Below are positions 7,086 to 14,008 of a DNA stretch of 18,693 bases, in pieces. Within the stretch, counting starts at the first letter, position 1; every line of letters starts with the position of its first letter. A program made the position numbers and the translations under genes. Below the pieces are notes generated by a model, which was not told the origin of the DNA, did not search any database, and saw only the letters and a list, made by a program, of their open reading frames with translations. Source of the DNA: UBA8110 sp964597275 (GTDB taxonomy: Bacteria; SAR324; NAC60-12). Location of the stretch: contig CAZQXS010000070.1 in the NCBI GenBank assembly GCA_964597275.1, positions 1-18,693 of the forward strand. Reading direction: 5' to 3'.

Positions 7086-8279
7086 ATGGGCTTTTTTGCA
7101 AAGAAGGCTGATGCGGCCACCGACCAGAGCCTGAAGGATGCCTACTTCACGGCTTCTCAGGCTCAATTGATCAAGGCGCGCTTCAAGAGTAACCGCACCG
7201 CGATGGTCGCGGGGTGGGTGCTGACGCTGCTGATCCTGGTGGGCTTCTTCAGCGAGTTTCTCTCGCCCTACGAGCCGACGATGGCGGGACGGGACAAGCA
7301 GTACGAAAACGGACCGCCCCAGCTCCCAAAGTTTTGGGATGAGAACGGCTTTTCCTTCCGGCCCTTCATTTACGGCACCAAGCGGGAGCGTTCGATCAAG
7401 ACCAATTTCCGCTGGGTGATCTCCGTTGACCGGGAGGATCGGCGCTACCTGCATTTTTTTGTGGAGGGCTGGAAGTACAGCTACATTGACCTTGAGTGGG
7501 ATTTGCCGGGGGAGGCGTTTGATGCGGACCTCAAGGCGCTGACCTTCAGCACCCACTTGTTCGGAGTGGACAAGGGAGGCATTCACCTCTTTGGAACGGA
7601 CAAGAGCGGGAAGGACATTTATTCACGCACCCTGCTCGCGATCATGACTTCCCTCAAGTGCGGAGTGCTGGGGGTCTTCATCGCTTTCGTGCTGGCTCTG
7701 GTGATCGGAGGAATCTCCGGTTACTACGGAGGCTGGATTGATTCGATCCTCCAGATGATCACCGACGCCATCCGGACAGTGCCCCCGCTCCCGCTCTTCA
7801 TGGCGCTGGCGGCGTTTCTGCCACAGGAATGGAGTGCGGAGGCCGTCTTCTTCGTGATTTCCTCCATCCTCGGACTGATTGGCTGGCCCACGCTGGCACG
7901 ACGCATCCGGACCCACCTGCTCAGCGAGCGGAGCCAGGACTACGTGCTGGCCTCGGAACTCTGCGGCGCGTCCTCCGGGCACATCATCCGGCGGCACCTG
8001 CTGCCGAGCTTCACCAGCTACATCATCGTGGACCTGATGATCACCTTCCCGTACATGGTGAGGCTGGAGACCGCCCTGAGCTTCATCGGACTCGGACTGA
8101 TTGATCCGGTGAGTTCGCTTGGCTCCATGATGCAGAATGTCTCCAAGGCCGACGTGCTGTTGAACTATCAGTGGTATTTCATCCCGGTCATTTTCTTCAT
8201 CGTGTTCGTGCTGGCCTTCGTCTTTGTCGGAGACGGTTTGCGCGACGCTGCCGATCCTTACTCGCAAACCAAGAAATGA
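7086..8279 (+). CDS. ABC transporter permease, DppC/OppC type, with enlarged first periplasmic loop
   Basis: Second permease, 397 residues against about 300 for classical DppC. A cytoplasmic N-terminus (1-38) and first membrane helix (about 40-60, ending LSPYEP) are followed by roughly 100 extra residues (about 62-165, rich in charged and aromatic residues). The family signature HLFGTDKSGKDIYSR (167-181) then opens the core. The EAA loop is near 286-310 (YVLASELCGASSGHIIRRH). The insertion should be periplasmic and may contact the oversized binding protein; similar insertions are known in YejE-like permeases. The stop codon overlaps the start of the next ATPase gene (ATGA), which indicates translational coupling. 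Confidence 0.9.
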   Translation: MGFFAKKADAATDQSLKDAYFTASQAQLIKARFKSNRTAMVAGWVLTLLILVGFFSEFLSPYEPTMAGRDKQYENGPPQLPKFWDENGFSFRPFIYGTKRERSIKTNFRWVISVDREDRRYLHFFVEGWKYSYIDLEWDLPGEAFDADLKALTFSTHLFGVDKGGIHLFGTDKSGKDIYSRTLLAIMTSLKCGVLGVFIAFVLALVIGGISGYYGGWIDSILQMITDAIRTVPPLPLFMALAAFLPQEWSAEAVFFVISSILGLIGWPTLARRIRTHLLSERSQDYVLASELCGASSGHIIRRHLLPSFTSYIIVDLMITFPYMVRLETALSFIGLGLIDPVSSLGSMMQNVSKADVLLNYQWYFIPVIFFIVFVLAFVFVGDGLRDAADPYSQTKK

Positions 8280-9274
8280 GCCTGCTGTCTGTCGAAAACC
8301 TGTATCTGCAATTTGACACGGACGAGGGCCGCATCACGGCGGTGGACGACGTTTCCTTTGAGTTGAATGCAGGTGAGGTGTTGGGGCTGGTCGGGGAATC
8401 CGGTTCCGGGAAGTCTGTGACTGCGAAATCGCTGATGCAACTCAATCCGTCCAACGCGGTGTACGGGCCGGAAAGCCGCATTCACCTCGAACTGGACTCT
8501 GGAGGACTGGACGTGCTTTCGCTGAGAAACGCCCGCGAACTGGAGATTGTGCGGGGCGGAGCGATTTCGATGATTTTTCAGGAGCCGATGGCCAGTTTTG
8601 CTCCGGCAATCACCATTGGCTCGCAGATGGTGGAGCAGTTGCTGATCCACACCTCCCTGTCAAAAAAAGCGGCAGCGGAGCTTTCGGTGGAAATGCTGGA
8701 GCGGGTGGGCATTTCCGAGGCCGGAAAGCGATTCTATCAGTATGCGTTTGAGCTGTCCGGAGGCATGCGGCAGCGGGCGATGATCGCGATGGCACTTTCC
8801 ACCAAGCCGAAAGTGCTGATTGCCGACGAGCCGACCACCGCGCTGGACGTGACGATTCAAGCGCAGGTGCTGGACTTGATGAAGGACTTGGTGGCGGAGT
8901 TCGGGATGGCGATTCTCTTCATCACCCACGACTTGGGTGTGATTGCGCAAGTCGCCGACCGTGTTTCCGTGATGTACTTGGGGCGCATTGTCGAGAGCGG
9001 CCCCGTCCGCGAGGTGCTGCACTCTCCGGCGCACCCGTACACGCGGGGGCTGCTCAACGCCCTGCCCAAGCTCGACGCGCTTGACGAGCCGCTGACCCCG
9101 GTTCCGGGCGACATCCCCAGCCCGCTGGAACGCCCCTCCGGCTGCGTGTTTCACACGCGCTGCCCGGAAGTGCTGGCTGACCGCTGCAACGCCTCCATTC
9201 CCCCGCGCTCGACAGTGGGGCCGGATCACGCCGCTTCGTGCTTTGCCATAGAGGCAGTCGGGGAGGCCGCATGA
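8276..9274 (+). CDS. ABC transporter ATPase, DppD/OppD type
   Basis: ATP-hydrolysing subunit of 332 residues. Visible are Walker A GESGSGKS (40-47), signature LSGGMRQR (160-167), Walker B VLIADEP (180-186) and the switch His in ITHD. The C-terminal oligopeptide/dipeptide transporter extension (PYTRGLLNALP onward) has four cysteines, Cys290, Cys296, Cys304 and Cys322, in the C-x5-C-x7-C pattern of DppD/DppF proteins; in some of these it carries an iron-sulfur cluster. ATG 8276 was chosen because the homologous N-terminus begins there and it overlaps the preceding stop as ATGA. The in-frame extension to 8171 lies inside the permease gene. It pairs with the next gene, also 332 residues. Confidence 0.93.
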   Translation: MSLLSVENLYLQFDTDEGRITAVDDVSFELNAGEVLGLVGESGSGKSVTAKSLMQLNPSNAVYGPESRIHLELDSGGLDVLSLRNARELEIVRGGAISMIFQEPMASFAPAITIGSQMVEQLLIHTSLSKKAAAELSVEMLERVGISEAGKRFYQYAFELSGGMRQRAMIAMALSTKPKVLIADEPTTALDVTIQAQVLDLMKDLVAEFGMAILFITHDLGVIAQVADRVSVMYLGRIVESGPVREVLHSPAHPYTRGLLNALPKLDALDEPLTPVPGDIPSPLERPSGCVFHTRCPEVLADRCNASIPPRSTVGPDHAASCFAIEAVGEAA

Positions 9275-10269
9275 CGGAAACGCCCCTCATCCGCATCAAC
9301 AACCTCCGTGTCGAATTCCCGCTGGGACGCTCGTTGTTCGGCAAGCCGCCGATGCTGCGGGCGGTCAACGATGTTTCGATGGACATCATGCCCGGCCAGT
9401 TCTTTGGGCTGGTCGGCGAGTCCGGGTCCGGCAAGACCACGCTCGGACGCGCCATCCTGCGGGCCGTGCCCATCAGTGGCGGAAAGATTGATTTTGACGA
9501 TGGCGAAGTGCGCTATGACGTGGGAAGCATGTCCAAGGTGGACCTCAAGAACTACCGTCGCCTCGCGCAACTCATCTTTCAGGATCCCTACGCCGCGCTC
9601 AGCCCGCGCATGACCGTCCGGGACATCATCGCTGAACCGCTGGAGGTGATGGAACTCACGCAGTCCCGCGAGGAAACCGATGAGCGCGTCCGTGAGATTG
9701 CCGCCAAGTGCCGCCTCAACCTCGAACACCTGCGGCGTTTCCCCCATGCCTTTTCAGGAGGGCAGCGCCAGCGCATCTCGATTGCGCGGACTCTGGTGTG
9801 CAATCCGGATTTCGTGGTCGCCGATGAAAGCGTGGCCGCGCTCGATGTCTCCATTCAGGCGGATATTCTCAATCTGCTCAAGTCCCTGCAACAACAGCTT
9901 GGACTGACCTTTCTCTTCATCAGCCACGATCTCAGCGTGGTCGCCCACATCTGTGATCAGGTTGCGGTGATGTACCTCGGCACACTGGTCGAAACCGCTC
10001 CCACCCGCAAGCTCTTCGCCAACCCGCGCCACCCCTACACTAAGGCGCTGCTCTCGGCGATTCCCTCGCTCGATCCGGACGACCGCAAGCAGGCCCAAAA
10101 ACTGGAGGGCGAAATTCCGAGTCCGGCGAATCCCCCGCCCGGTTGCAAGTTTCACACGCGCTGCCCGATGGCTGAATCCCGCTGCCGCACCGAAGTCCCG
10201 GAATGGCGACAAATCGGCGATGGGCATTCCGTCGCCTGCCACTTCTCCGAAAACCTGCCCAGCCCGTGA
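9271..10269 (+). CDS. ABC transporter ATPase, DppF/OppF type
   Basis: Partner ATPase of 332 residues. Walker A is GESGSGKT (49-56), signature FSGGQRQR (161-168), and the Walker B region FVVADES (181-187). Most relatives have Pro where Ser187 stands; the catalytic Glu186 is kept. The C-terminal domain has Cys292, Cys298, Cys305 and Cys323, mirroring the partner subunit. ATG 9271 overlaps the preceding stop (ATGA) and is preceded by GGGAGG. The upstream extension to 9238 is inside the neighbouring gene. The gene closes the five-gene importer set; phyH and xsc follow, implying that the imported compound feeds those enzymes. Confidence 0.93.
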   Translation: MTETPLIRINNLRVEFPLGRSLFGKPPMLRAVNDVSMDIMPGQFFGLVGESGSGKTTLGRAILRAVPISGGKIDFDDGEVRYDVGSMSKVDLKNYRRLAQLIFQDPYAALSPRMTVRDIIAEPLEVMELTQSREETDERVREIAAKCRLNLEHLRRFPHAFSGGQRQRISIARTLVCNPDFVVADESVAALDVSIQADILNLLKSLQQQLGLTFLFISHDLSVVAHICDQVAVMYLGTLVETAPTRKLFANPRHPYTKALLSAIPSLDPDDRKQAQKLEGEIPSPANPPPGCKFHTRCPMAESRCRTEVPEWRQIGDGHSVACHFSENLPSP

Positions 10270-10363
10270 TTGCCTTCAGTTGCAGGTGACCCGCAGGTGG
10301 TGTGTGAATAGGGGGGCTTTTCGTCACAGAAAACAAAGCCTTCCGACCAAACTCTCCTTCTTC

Positions 10364-11521
10364 ATGTCTGCTGATTTCACAGGCACCTCAGCGTTGAACT
10401 TCTCCGAATTTGCGGAGCTGTGCGGTCGGACCCTCCTTCCGGAAACGTTCCCCTTTTGCATGGGGGTAGAGCAGAACGTGGCGGTCTATGATGGGAATCA
10501 GCTACGTTCTCTGTTGGACGGCGAGCAGGCGACCGCCTTGAAAGCAGAACTGCACCGCTGTCTTAGGGACGGCCCGGGCGTGTTGGCGGTGCGGAATGCC
10601 TTTCCGGAGATCGGTGCGGTGGATCGGGCCACAAGCGTGTTCCGTAAAATCATCGCGCAGGAGCAGGTTGCGGCAAAACACCGGGGCGACCACTTTGCCA
10701 AGCCGGGGGAGAACGAGCGCATCTGGAACGCCTTGCAGAAGTTTTGTGAACTCGACCCGGAAGGCTTTGTGGCGTACTACGACAACCCCGTGCTGGTTTT
10801 GCTCTGCGAGGCGTGGCTGGGGCCGTTTTTCCAGGTGACCTCGCAGGTGAACGTCGTCAAACCCGGTGGGCAGTCTCAGAAGCCTCACCGCGACTACCAC
10901 CTTGGCTTTCAGGACGAGGCCACGGTGGCTCGTTTTCCGGTGTCCATGCAGGTGGCCTCGCAGTTCCTGACGCTTCAGGCGGTGATCGCCCACACGGACA
11001 TGAGCACGGCTTCCGGACCCACGCGCCTGCTGCCCTTTTCCCAGCAATACCCCTTGGGCTATCTCGCATGGCGCAATCCGCAGTTTGCCGAGTATTTTGA
11101 GAAACATGCGATCCAGCTTCCGCTGCAAAAGGGGGATGCGGTGTTTCTGAGTCCGGCCCTGTTTCATGCGGCGGGGGCCAATCACGAAACGGAGGACCGC
11201 GTTGCCAACCTGCTTCAGGTGTCCAGCGCCTTTGGACGGATGATGGAATCCGTGGATCGCGTCGCCATGGCGAAACGGGTGTACCCGGTGCTGCTGGCGA
11301 AAAAGCAGTCCGGCCAGTTCCGCCCGGATCAAGCCGCCCTCGTCGGGGCTTCTGTGGCTGAAGGCTACTCCTTTCCTACCAATCTGGACTCCGATCCGCC
11401 CATTGCAGGTGCGGCACCCGAAACCATGCAGGCGTTGCTGCAACGGGCGCTTGCCGACAGTTGGCCAGCAGCGCAGTTCTGCGCCGCGCTTGACGAGGCG
11501 GTCCAGCGTCGCCTGCCCTGA
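10364..11521 (+). CDS. PhyH-family Fe(II)/2-oxoglutarate dioxygenase (second, divergent copy)
   Basis: A 385-residue member of the PhyH superfamily, about 100 residues longer than the leftward copy and not obviously its duplicate. The iron triad is His175-Arg-Asp177 in KPHRDYHLGF plus distal His268 in PALFHAAG. Arg279, 11 residues later, is the likely 2-oxoglutarate anchor. The extra length is an N-terminal region (1-140) and a C-terminal tail (about 305-385). ATG 10364 was chosen because the in-frame stretch from 10220 is an antisense-like extension inside the ATPase gene; no clear Shine-Dalgarno is visible. It lies 94 nt after the ATPase gene and 212 nt before xsc. I infer that it oxygenates the imported compound to release sulfoacetaldehyde, by hydroxylation at the carbon bearing nitrogen or oxygen rather than the one bearing sulfur. 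The substrate is unproven. Confidence 0.83.
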   Translation: MSADFTGTSALNFSEFAELCGRTLLPETFPFCMGVEQNVAVYDGNQLRSLLDGEQATALKAELHRCLRDGPGVLAVRNAFPEIGAVDRATSVFRKIIAQEQVAAKHRGDHFAKPGENERIWNALQKFCELDPEGFVAYYDNPVLVLLCEAWLGPFFQVTSQVNVVKPGGQSQKPHRDYHLGFQDEATVARFPVSMQVASQFLTLQAVIAHTDMSTASGPTRLLPFSQQYPLGYLAWRNPQFAEYFEKHAIQLPLQKGDAVFLSPALFHAAGANHETEDRVANLLQVSSAFGRMMESVDRVAMAKRVYPVLLAKKQSGQFRPDQAALVGASVAEGYSFPTNLDSDPPIAGAAPETMQALLQRALADSWPAAQFCAALDEAVQRRLP

Positions 11522-11541
11522 ACGTTCCTGCAAGAAAGCAC

Positions 11542-11570
11542 TGGACTTTTTTCCGGTGAATTCATAAAAT
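11542..11570 (+). promoter_or_regulatory. Predicted sigma70-type promoter of xsc
   Basis: TGGACT (11542-11547; 4/6 to consensus) and TAAAAT (11565-11570; 5/6) with an ideal 17-nt spacer, in an AT-rich patch after the phyH stop. Transcription would begin near 11577, immediately before the candidate operator at 11580-11600. Confidence 0.5.
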
Positions 11571-11579
11571 TATTCCATA

Positions 11580-11600
11580 TTTGAGACTTTGAGTCTCAAA
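11580..11600. promoter_or_regulatory. Candidate IclR operator upstream of xsc
   Basis: Perfect inverted repeat TTTGAGAC (11580-11587), N5, GTCTCAAA (11593-11600). It matches the element near iclR at 15 of 16 half-site bases with the same spacer length. The position over the predicted start point of xsc transcription suits repression. Confidence 0.7.
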
Positions 11601-11620
11601 AACAGCAACTCAAGGAGGCG

Positions 11621-11659
11621 ATGACCAGCTTCGCACGGCCTCCGGTGAGGGATTGGTGA
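11621..11659 (+). other. Possible 12-codon leader ORF in the xsc 5' region
   Basis: A strong AAGGAGG (11612-11618) stands 2 nt before ATG 11621, which opens a 12-codon frame ending TGA 11657-11659 (MTSFARPPVRDW). GGAGGC (11614-11619) can pair with GCCTCC (11638-11643), so the ribosome site could be hidden in a small hairpin. The spacing is shorter than usual. It may be a leader peptide or chance. Confidence 0.25.
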
Positions 11660-11733
11660 CTGTCGGTCTTGTCCGAAACTCGAGCAAGGATCAGCGCAGG
11701 TCACGAACACCATTTACTGAAAGGGAACCACCC

Positions 11734-13503
11734 ATGAAAATGACGACGGAAGAGGCGTTCATCAAAGTCCTGCAAATGCATGGCATTGAGCATGCCTTCG
11801 GCATCATCGGCTCGGCGTTCATGCCGATTTCCGATTCCTTCCCGAAGGCCGGGATCACGTTTTGGGACTGTGCTCACGAGTGCAACGGCGGCTACATGGC
11901 CGACGGCTTCACACGCTCCACGGGCAAGATGGCCATGATCATCGCCCAGAACGGGCCGGGGATCACCAACTTCGTCACCTGCGTGAAGACCGCTTACTGG
12001 AACCACACGCCGATGCTGCTGGTCACGCCGCAAGCGGCCAACAAGACCATCGGTCAGGGTGGCTTTCAGGAAGTCGAGCAGATGGCGGCGTTCAAGGACA
12101 TGGTGGCCTATCAGGAGGAAATCCGGGACGCCTCTCGCGTGGCCGAGGTGCTGAACCGCGTGATCACCAAGGCCAAGCGCCTGTCCGCTCCGGCACAGGT
12201 CAACGTGCCCCGCGACCTTTGGACGCAGGTGATTGACATTGAACTGCCGCCCATCGTGGATTTTGAGCGGCCAGCGGGGGGAAGCGACGCCATTGCTGCT
12301 GCCGCTGAATTGCTCTCCAACGCGAAATTTCCCGTCATCCTCAACGGCGCGGGCGTGGTGCTAGGCGATGCGATTCCCGCGTCACAGGCACTGGCCGAGC
12401 GGCTGGACGCACCGGTGTGCTGCAACTACCAGCACAACGATGCCTTTCCGGGATCGCACCCGCTCTTTGCCGGGCCTCTGGGCTACAACGGCTCCAAGGC
12501 CGGCATGGAACTGATTCAGCAGGCCGACGTGGTTCTCGCCCTAGGCACCCGCCTGAACCCGTTCTCCACGCTGCCGGGATACAGCCTCGACTACTGGCCG
12601 AACGCCGCGAAGCTCATTCAGGTGGACATCAACCCGGATCGCATCGGCTTGACCAAGCCGGTTTCGGTAGGAATCGTGGGAGACGCCAAGCGTGTTGCCG
12701 AGCAACTGCTTGACCAGCTTGCAGGTAATGCCGGAGACGTCGGCCGCGAAGAGCGCCGCAGCCTGATTGCCAGCAAAAAAACCGCATGGGCCGAAGCTCT
12801 CGCGTCCATGGATCACGAAGAGGACGATCCGGGCACCACTTGGAACGAGCGCGTGCGCAACCGTCAGCCGGAGCACATGTCGCCCCGCATGGCGTGGCGG
12901 GCCATCATGGAGAGCTTGCCGAAGGAGGCGATCATTTCCTCGGACATCGGCAACAACTGCGCGATCGGCAACGCCTACCCGACCTTCGAGCAGGGCCGCA
13001 AGTACTTGGCACCGGGGCTGTTTGGTCCGTGCGGCTACGGATTCCCGACCATCGTGGGCGCGAAGATCGGCAACCCGGACACCCCCGTGGTGGGCTTTGC
13101 CGGAGACGGCGCGTTCGGCATTTCGATGAACGAGATGACCGCGATTGGCCGTGAGGAGTGGCCGGGCTTCACGATGGTGATCTTCCGGAACTACCAGTGG
13201 GGCGCCGAGAAGCGCAACTCCACGCTCTGGTACGATGACAACTTCGTCGGCACCGAACTGGACCTTCAGGTGTCCTACGCCGACATCGCCAAGGCGTGCG
13301 GGGTCAATGGCGTCAAAGCCCGCACGATGGCCGAACTCACCAGCGAGTTGGACAAGGCCATCAAGGCGCAGATGGAGCAGGGCCAAACCACCTTCATCGA
13401 GGCGGTGTTGAATCAGGAGTTGGGCGACCCCTTCCGCCGTGACGCCATGAAGACTCCGGTTCCAGTGGCTGGAATTGACCTCTCGGACATGCGCCCGCAG
13501 TAA
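11734..13503 (+). CDS. xsc: Sulfoacetaldehyde acetyltransferase
   Basis: Thiamine-diphosphate enzyme (EC 2.3.3.15) that cleaves sulfoacetaldehyde with phosphate to sulfite and acetyl phosphate; it is the desulfonation step for C2 sulfonates. At 589 residues it has the standard Xsc length and three-domain architecture: Pyr domain with catalytic Glu49 in AHECNGGYMADG, central domain (about 180-330), and PP domain with GDG (457-459) and Asn486 in FRNYQWGAEKRN. Xsc-like stretches such as FGIIGSAFMPISD and PLGYNGSKAGMEL separate it from acetolactate synthase. ATG 11734 matches the family N-terminus; the TTG at 11653 would add 27 unrelated residues. Ribosome site AAAGGGA lies upstream. The gene has its own predicted promoter and operator and a terminator downstream. 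Pta, the next enzyme, is at 50-973. Confidence 0.95.
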   Translation: MKMTTEEAFIKVLQMHGIEHAFGIIGSAFMPISDSFPKAGITFWDCAHECNGGYMADGFTRSTGKMAMIIAQNGPGITNFVTCVKTAYWNHTPMLLVTPQAANKTIGQGGFQEVEQMAAFKDMVAYQEEIRDASRVAEVLNRVITKAKRLSAPAQVNVPRDLWTQVIDIELPPIVDFERPAGGSDAIAAAAELLSNAKFPVILNGAGVVLGDAIPASQALAERLDAPVCCNYQHNDAFPGSHPLFAGPLGYNGSKAGMELIQQADVVLALGTRLNPFSTLPGYSLDYWPNAAKLIQVDINPDRIGLTKPVSVGIVGDAKRVAEQLLDQLAGNAGDVGREERRSLIASKKTAWAEALASMDHEEDDPGTTWNERVRNRQPEHMSPRMAWRAIMESLPKEAIISSDIGNNCAIGNAYPTFEQGRKYLAPGLFGPCGYGFPTIVGAKIGNPDTPVVGFAGDGAFGISMNEMTAIGREEWPGFTMVIFRNYQWGAEKRNSTLWYDDNFVGTELDLQVSYADIAKACGVNGVKARTMAELTSELDKAIKAQMEQGQTTFIEAVLNQELGDPFRRDAMKTPVPVAGIDLSDMRPQ

Positions 13504-13522
13504 GTTCCCCCTCACCAAGCAC

Positions 13523-13554
13523 GGCTGCCGAGCCATCGGCAGCCTCTCTCTTTC
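13523..13554 (+). terminator. Rho-independent terminator of xsc
   Basis: Perfect 9-bp stem GGCTGCCGA (13523-13531) / TCGGCAGCC (13536-13544) with a 4-nt loop, followed by the pyrimidine-rich tail TCTCTCTTTC, 20 nt after the xsc stop. The T-run is interrupted. Confidence 0.75.
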
Positions 13555-13569
13555 GGATGGCCCTGTGCC

Positions 13570-13647
13570 TCAGCGCAGGGCACCGATCCCCCGCAGCAGG
13601 GTTTCCGTGATGTCCTGCTTCGCCCGGGCAAACTGCTTCTCCGACAA
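13570..13647 (-). pseudogene. Possible C-terminal gene fragment on the minus strand
   Basis: Minus-strand frame that reads as a plausible amphipathic C-terminus (EKQFARAKQDITETLLRGI, ending GALR and stop at 13570-13572). It is cut off upstream by an in-frame TAG, so at most 25 codons from a TTG. It overlaps the start of the plus-strand fragment at 13610-13780. GC3 is high, but the opposing frame shares the same third positions, so composition does not decide between them. The parent gene is not recognised. Confidence 0.2.
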
Positions 13648-13780
13648 CGGCTACCTTGAGCCGGGCGACTTCAACCGCACGGTCAACGTGCTGATGGCGT
13701 CCGACTCGACTCCTGTGATTTCCAAGCGTCCCAAGGGCGCGTGGACTCACCGGGTTTGGGAAGCCATGCTCGGCCTCTAA
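13610..13780 (+). pseudogene. Possible 3' remnant of a gene, perhaps a solute-binding protein
   Basis: In the 505-nt xsc-tig spacer, a plus-strand frame ending TAA 13778-13780 gives a protein-like tail: SDNGYLEPGDFNRTVNVLM followed by RPKGAWTHRVWEAMLGL. The second half (from about 13640) reads as genuine coding sequence; the Cys-rich first part does not. It resembles the C-terminal end of NMT1/SsuA/TauA-type importer binding proteins, but this is an impression that needs a search. A hairpin follows 18 nt after the stop, as expected for a real gene end. If correct, it is a relic of an older transporter gene beside xsc. Confidence 0.35.
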
Positions 13781-13798
13781 GCCCACGCTCACCCCACC

Positions 13799-13820
13799 GA
13801 GGCGGCGCAAGCCGCCTCTT
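13799..13820 (+). terminator. Terminator-like hairpin with GCAA tetraloop
   Basis: Perfect 8-bp stem GAGGCGGC (13799-13806) / GCCGCCTC (13811-13818) around a GNRA tetraloop, followed by only TT. It lies 18 nt after the remnant frame ending at 13780. It could act in either direction because the stem is symmetrical and the T-tract is weak. Confidence 0.5.
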
Positions 13821-14008
13821 CCCACCTGCCACAGTCTTCCCCATTCCCCCGGATTTGGGCGTGGAAAAACACTTGTGGATTTGCTTGGCAGAACCTACTC
13901 TGGACGGAGTGTTTTTCACGAAAAATGGCAGGTTCGCAGCGCAGCCTTTTGGTTCGGCGTTCCGGATTCGCCCAACCCATCAACGATTTCCCGCATCCCT
14001 CGGCATTC

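Noticed and set aside
6066..7586. 506-codon open frame on the minus strand
   Set aside because: Antisense to both permease genes, with charged low-complexity sequence and no recognisable domain.
11653..11733. Upstream TTG start for xsc
   Set aside because: The 27 added residues do not resemble the Xsc N-terminus, and ATG 11734 begins exactly where family members do.
11734..13503. Acetolactate synthase or other generic thiamine-diphosphate enzyme
   Set aside because: Length, the Xsc-specific stretches and the phosphotransacetylase in the same cluster favour sulfoacetaldehyde acetyltransferase; no ilvN/ilvC neighbours.
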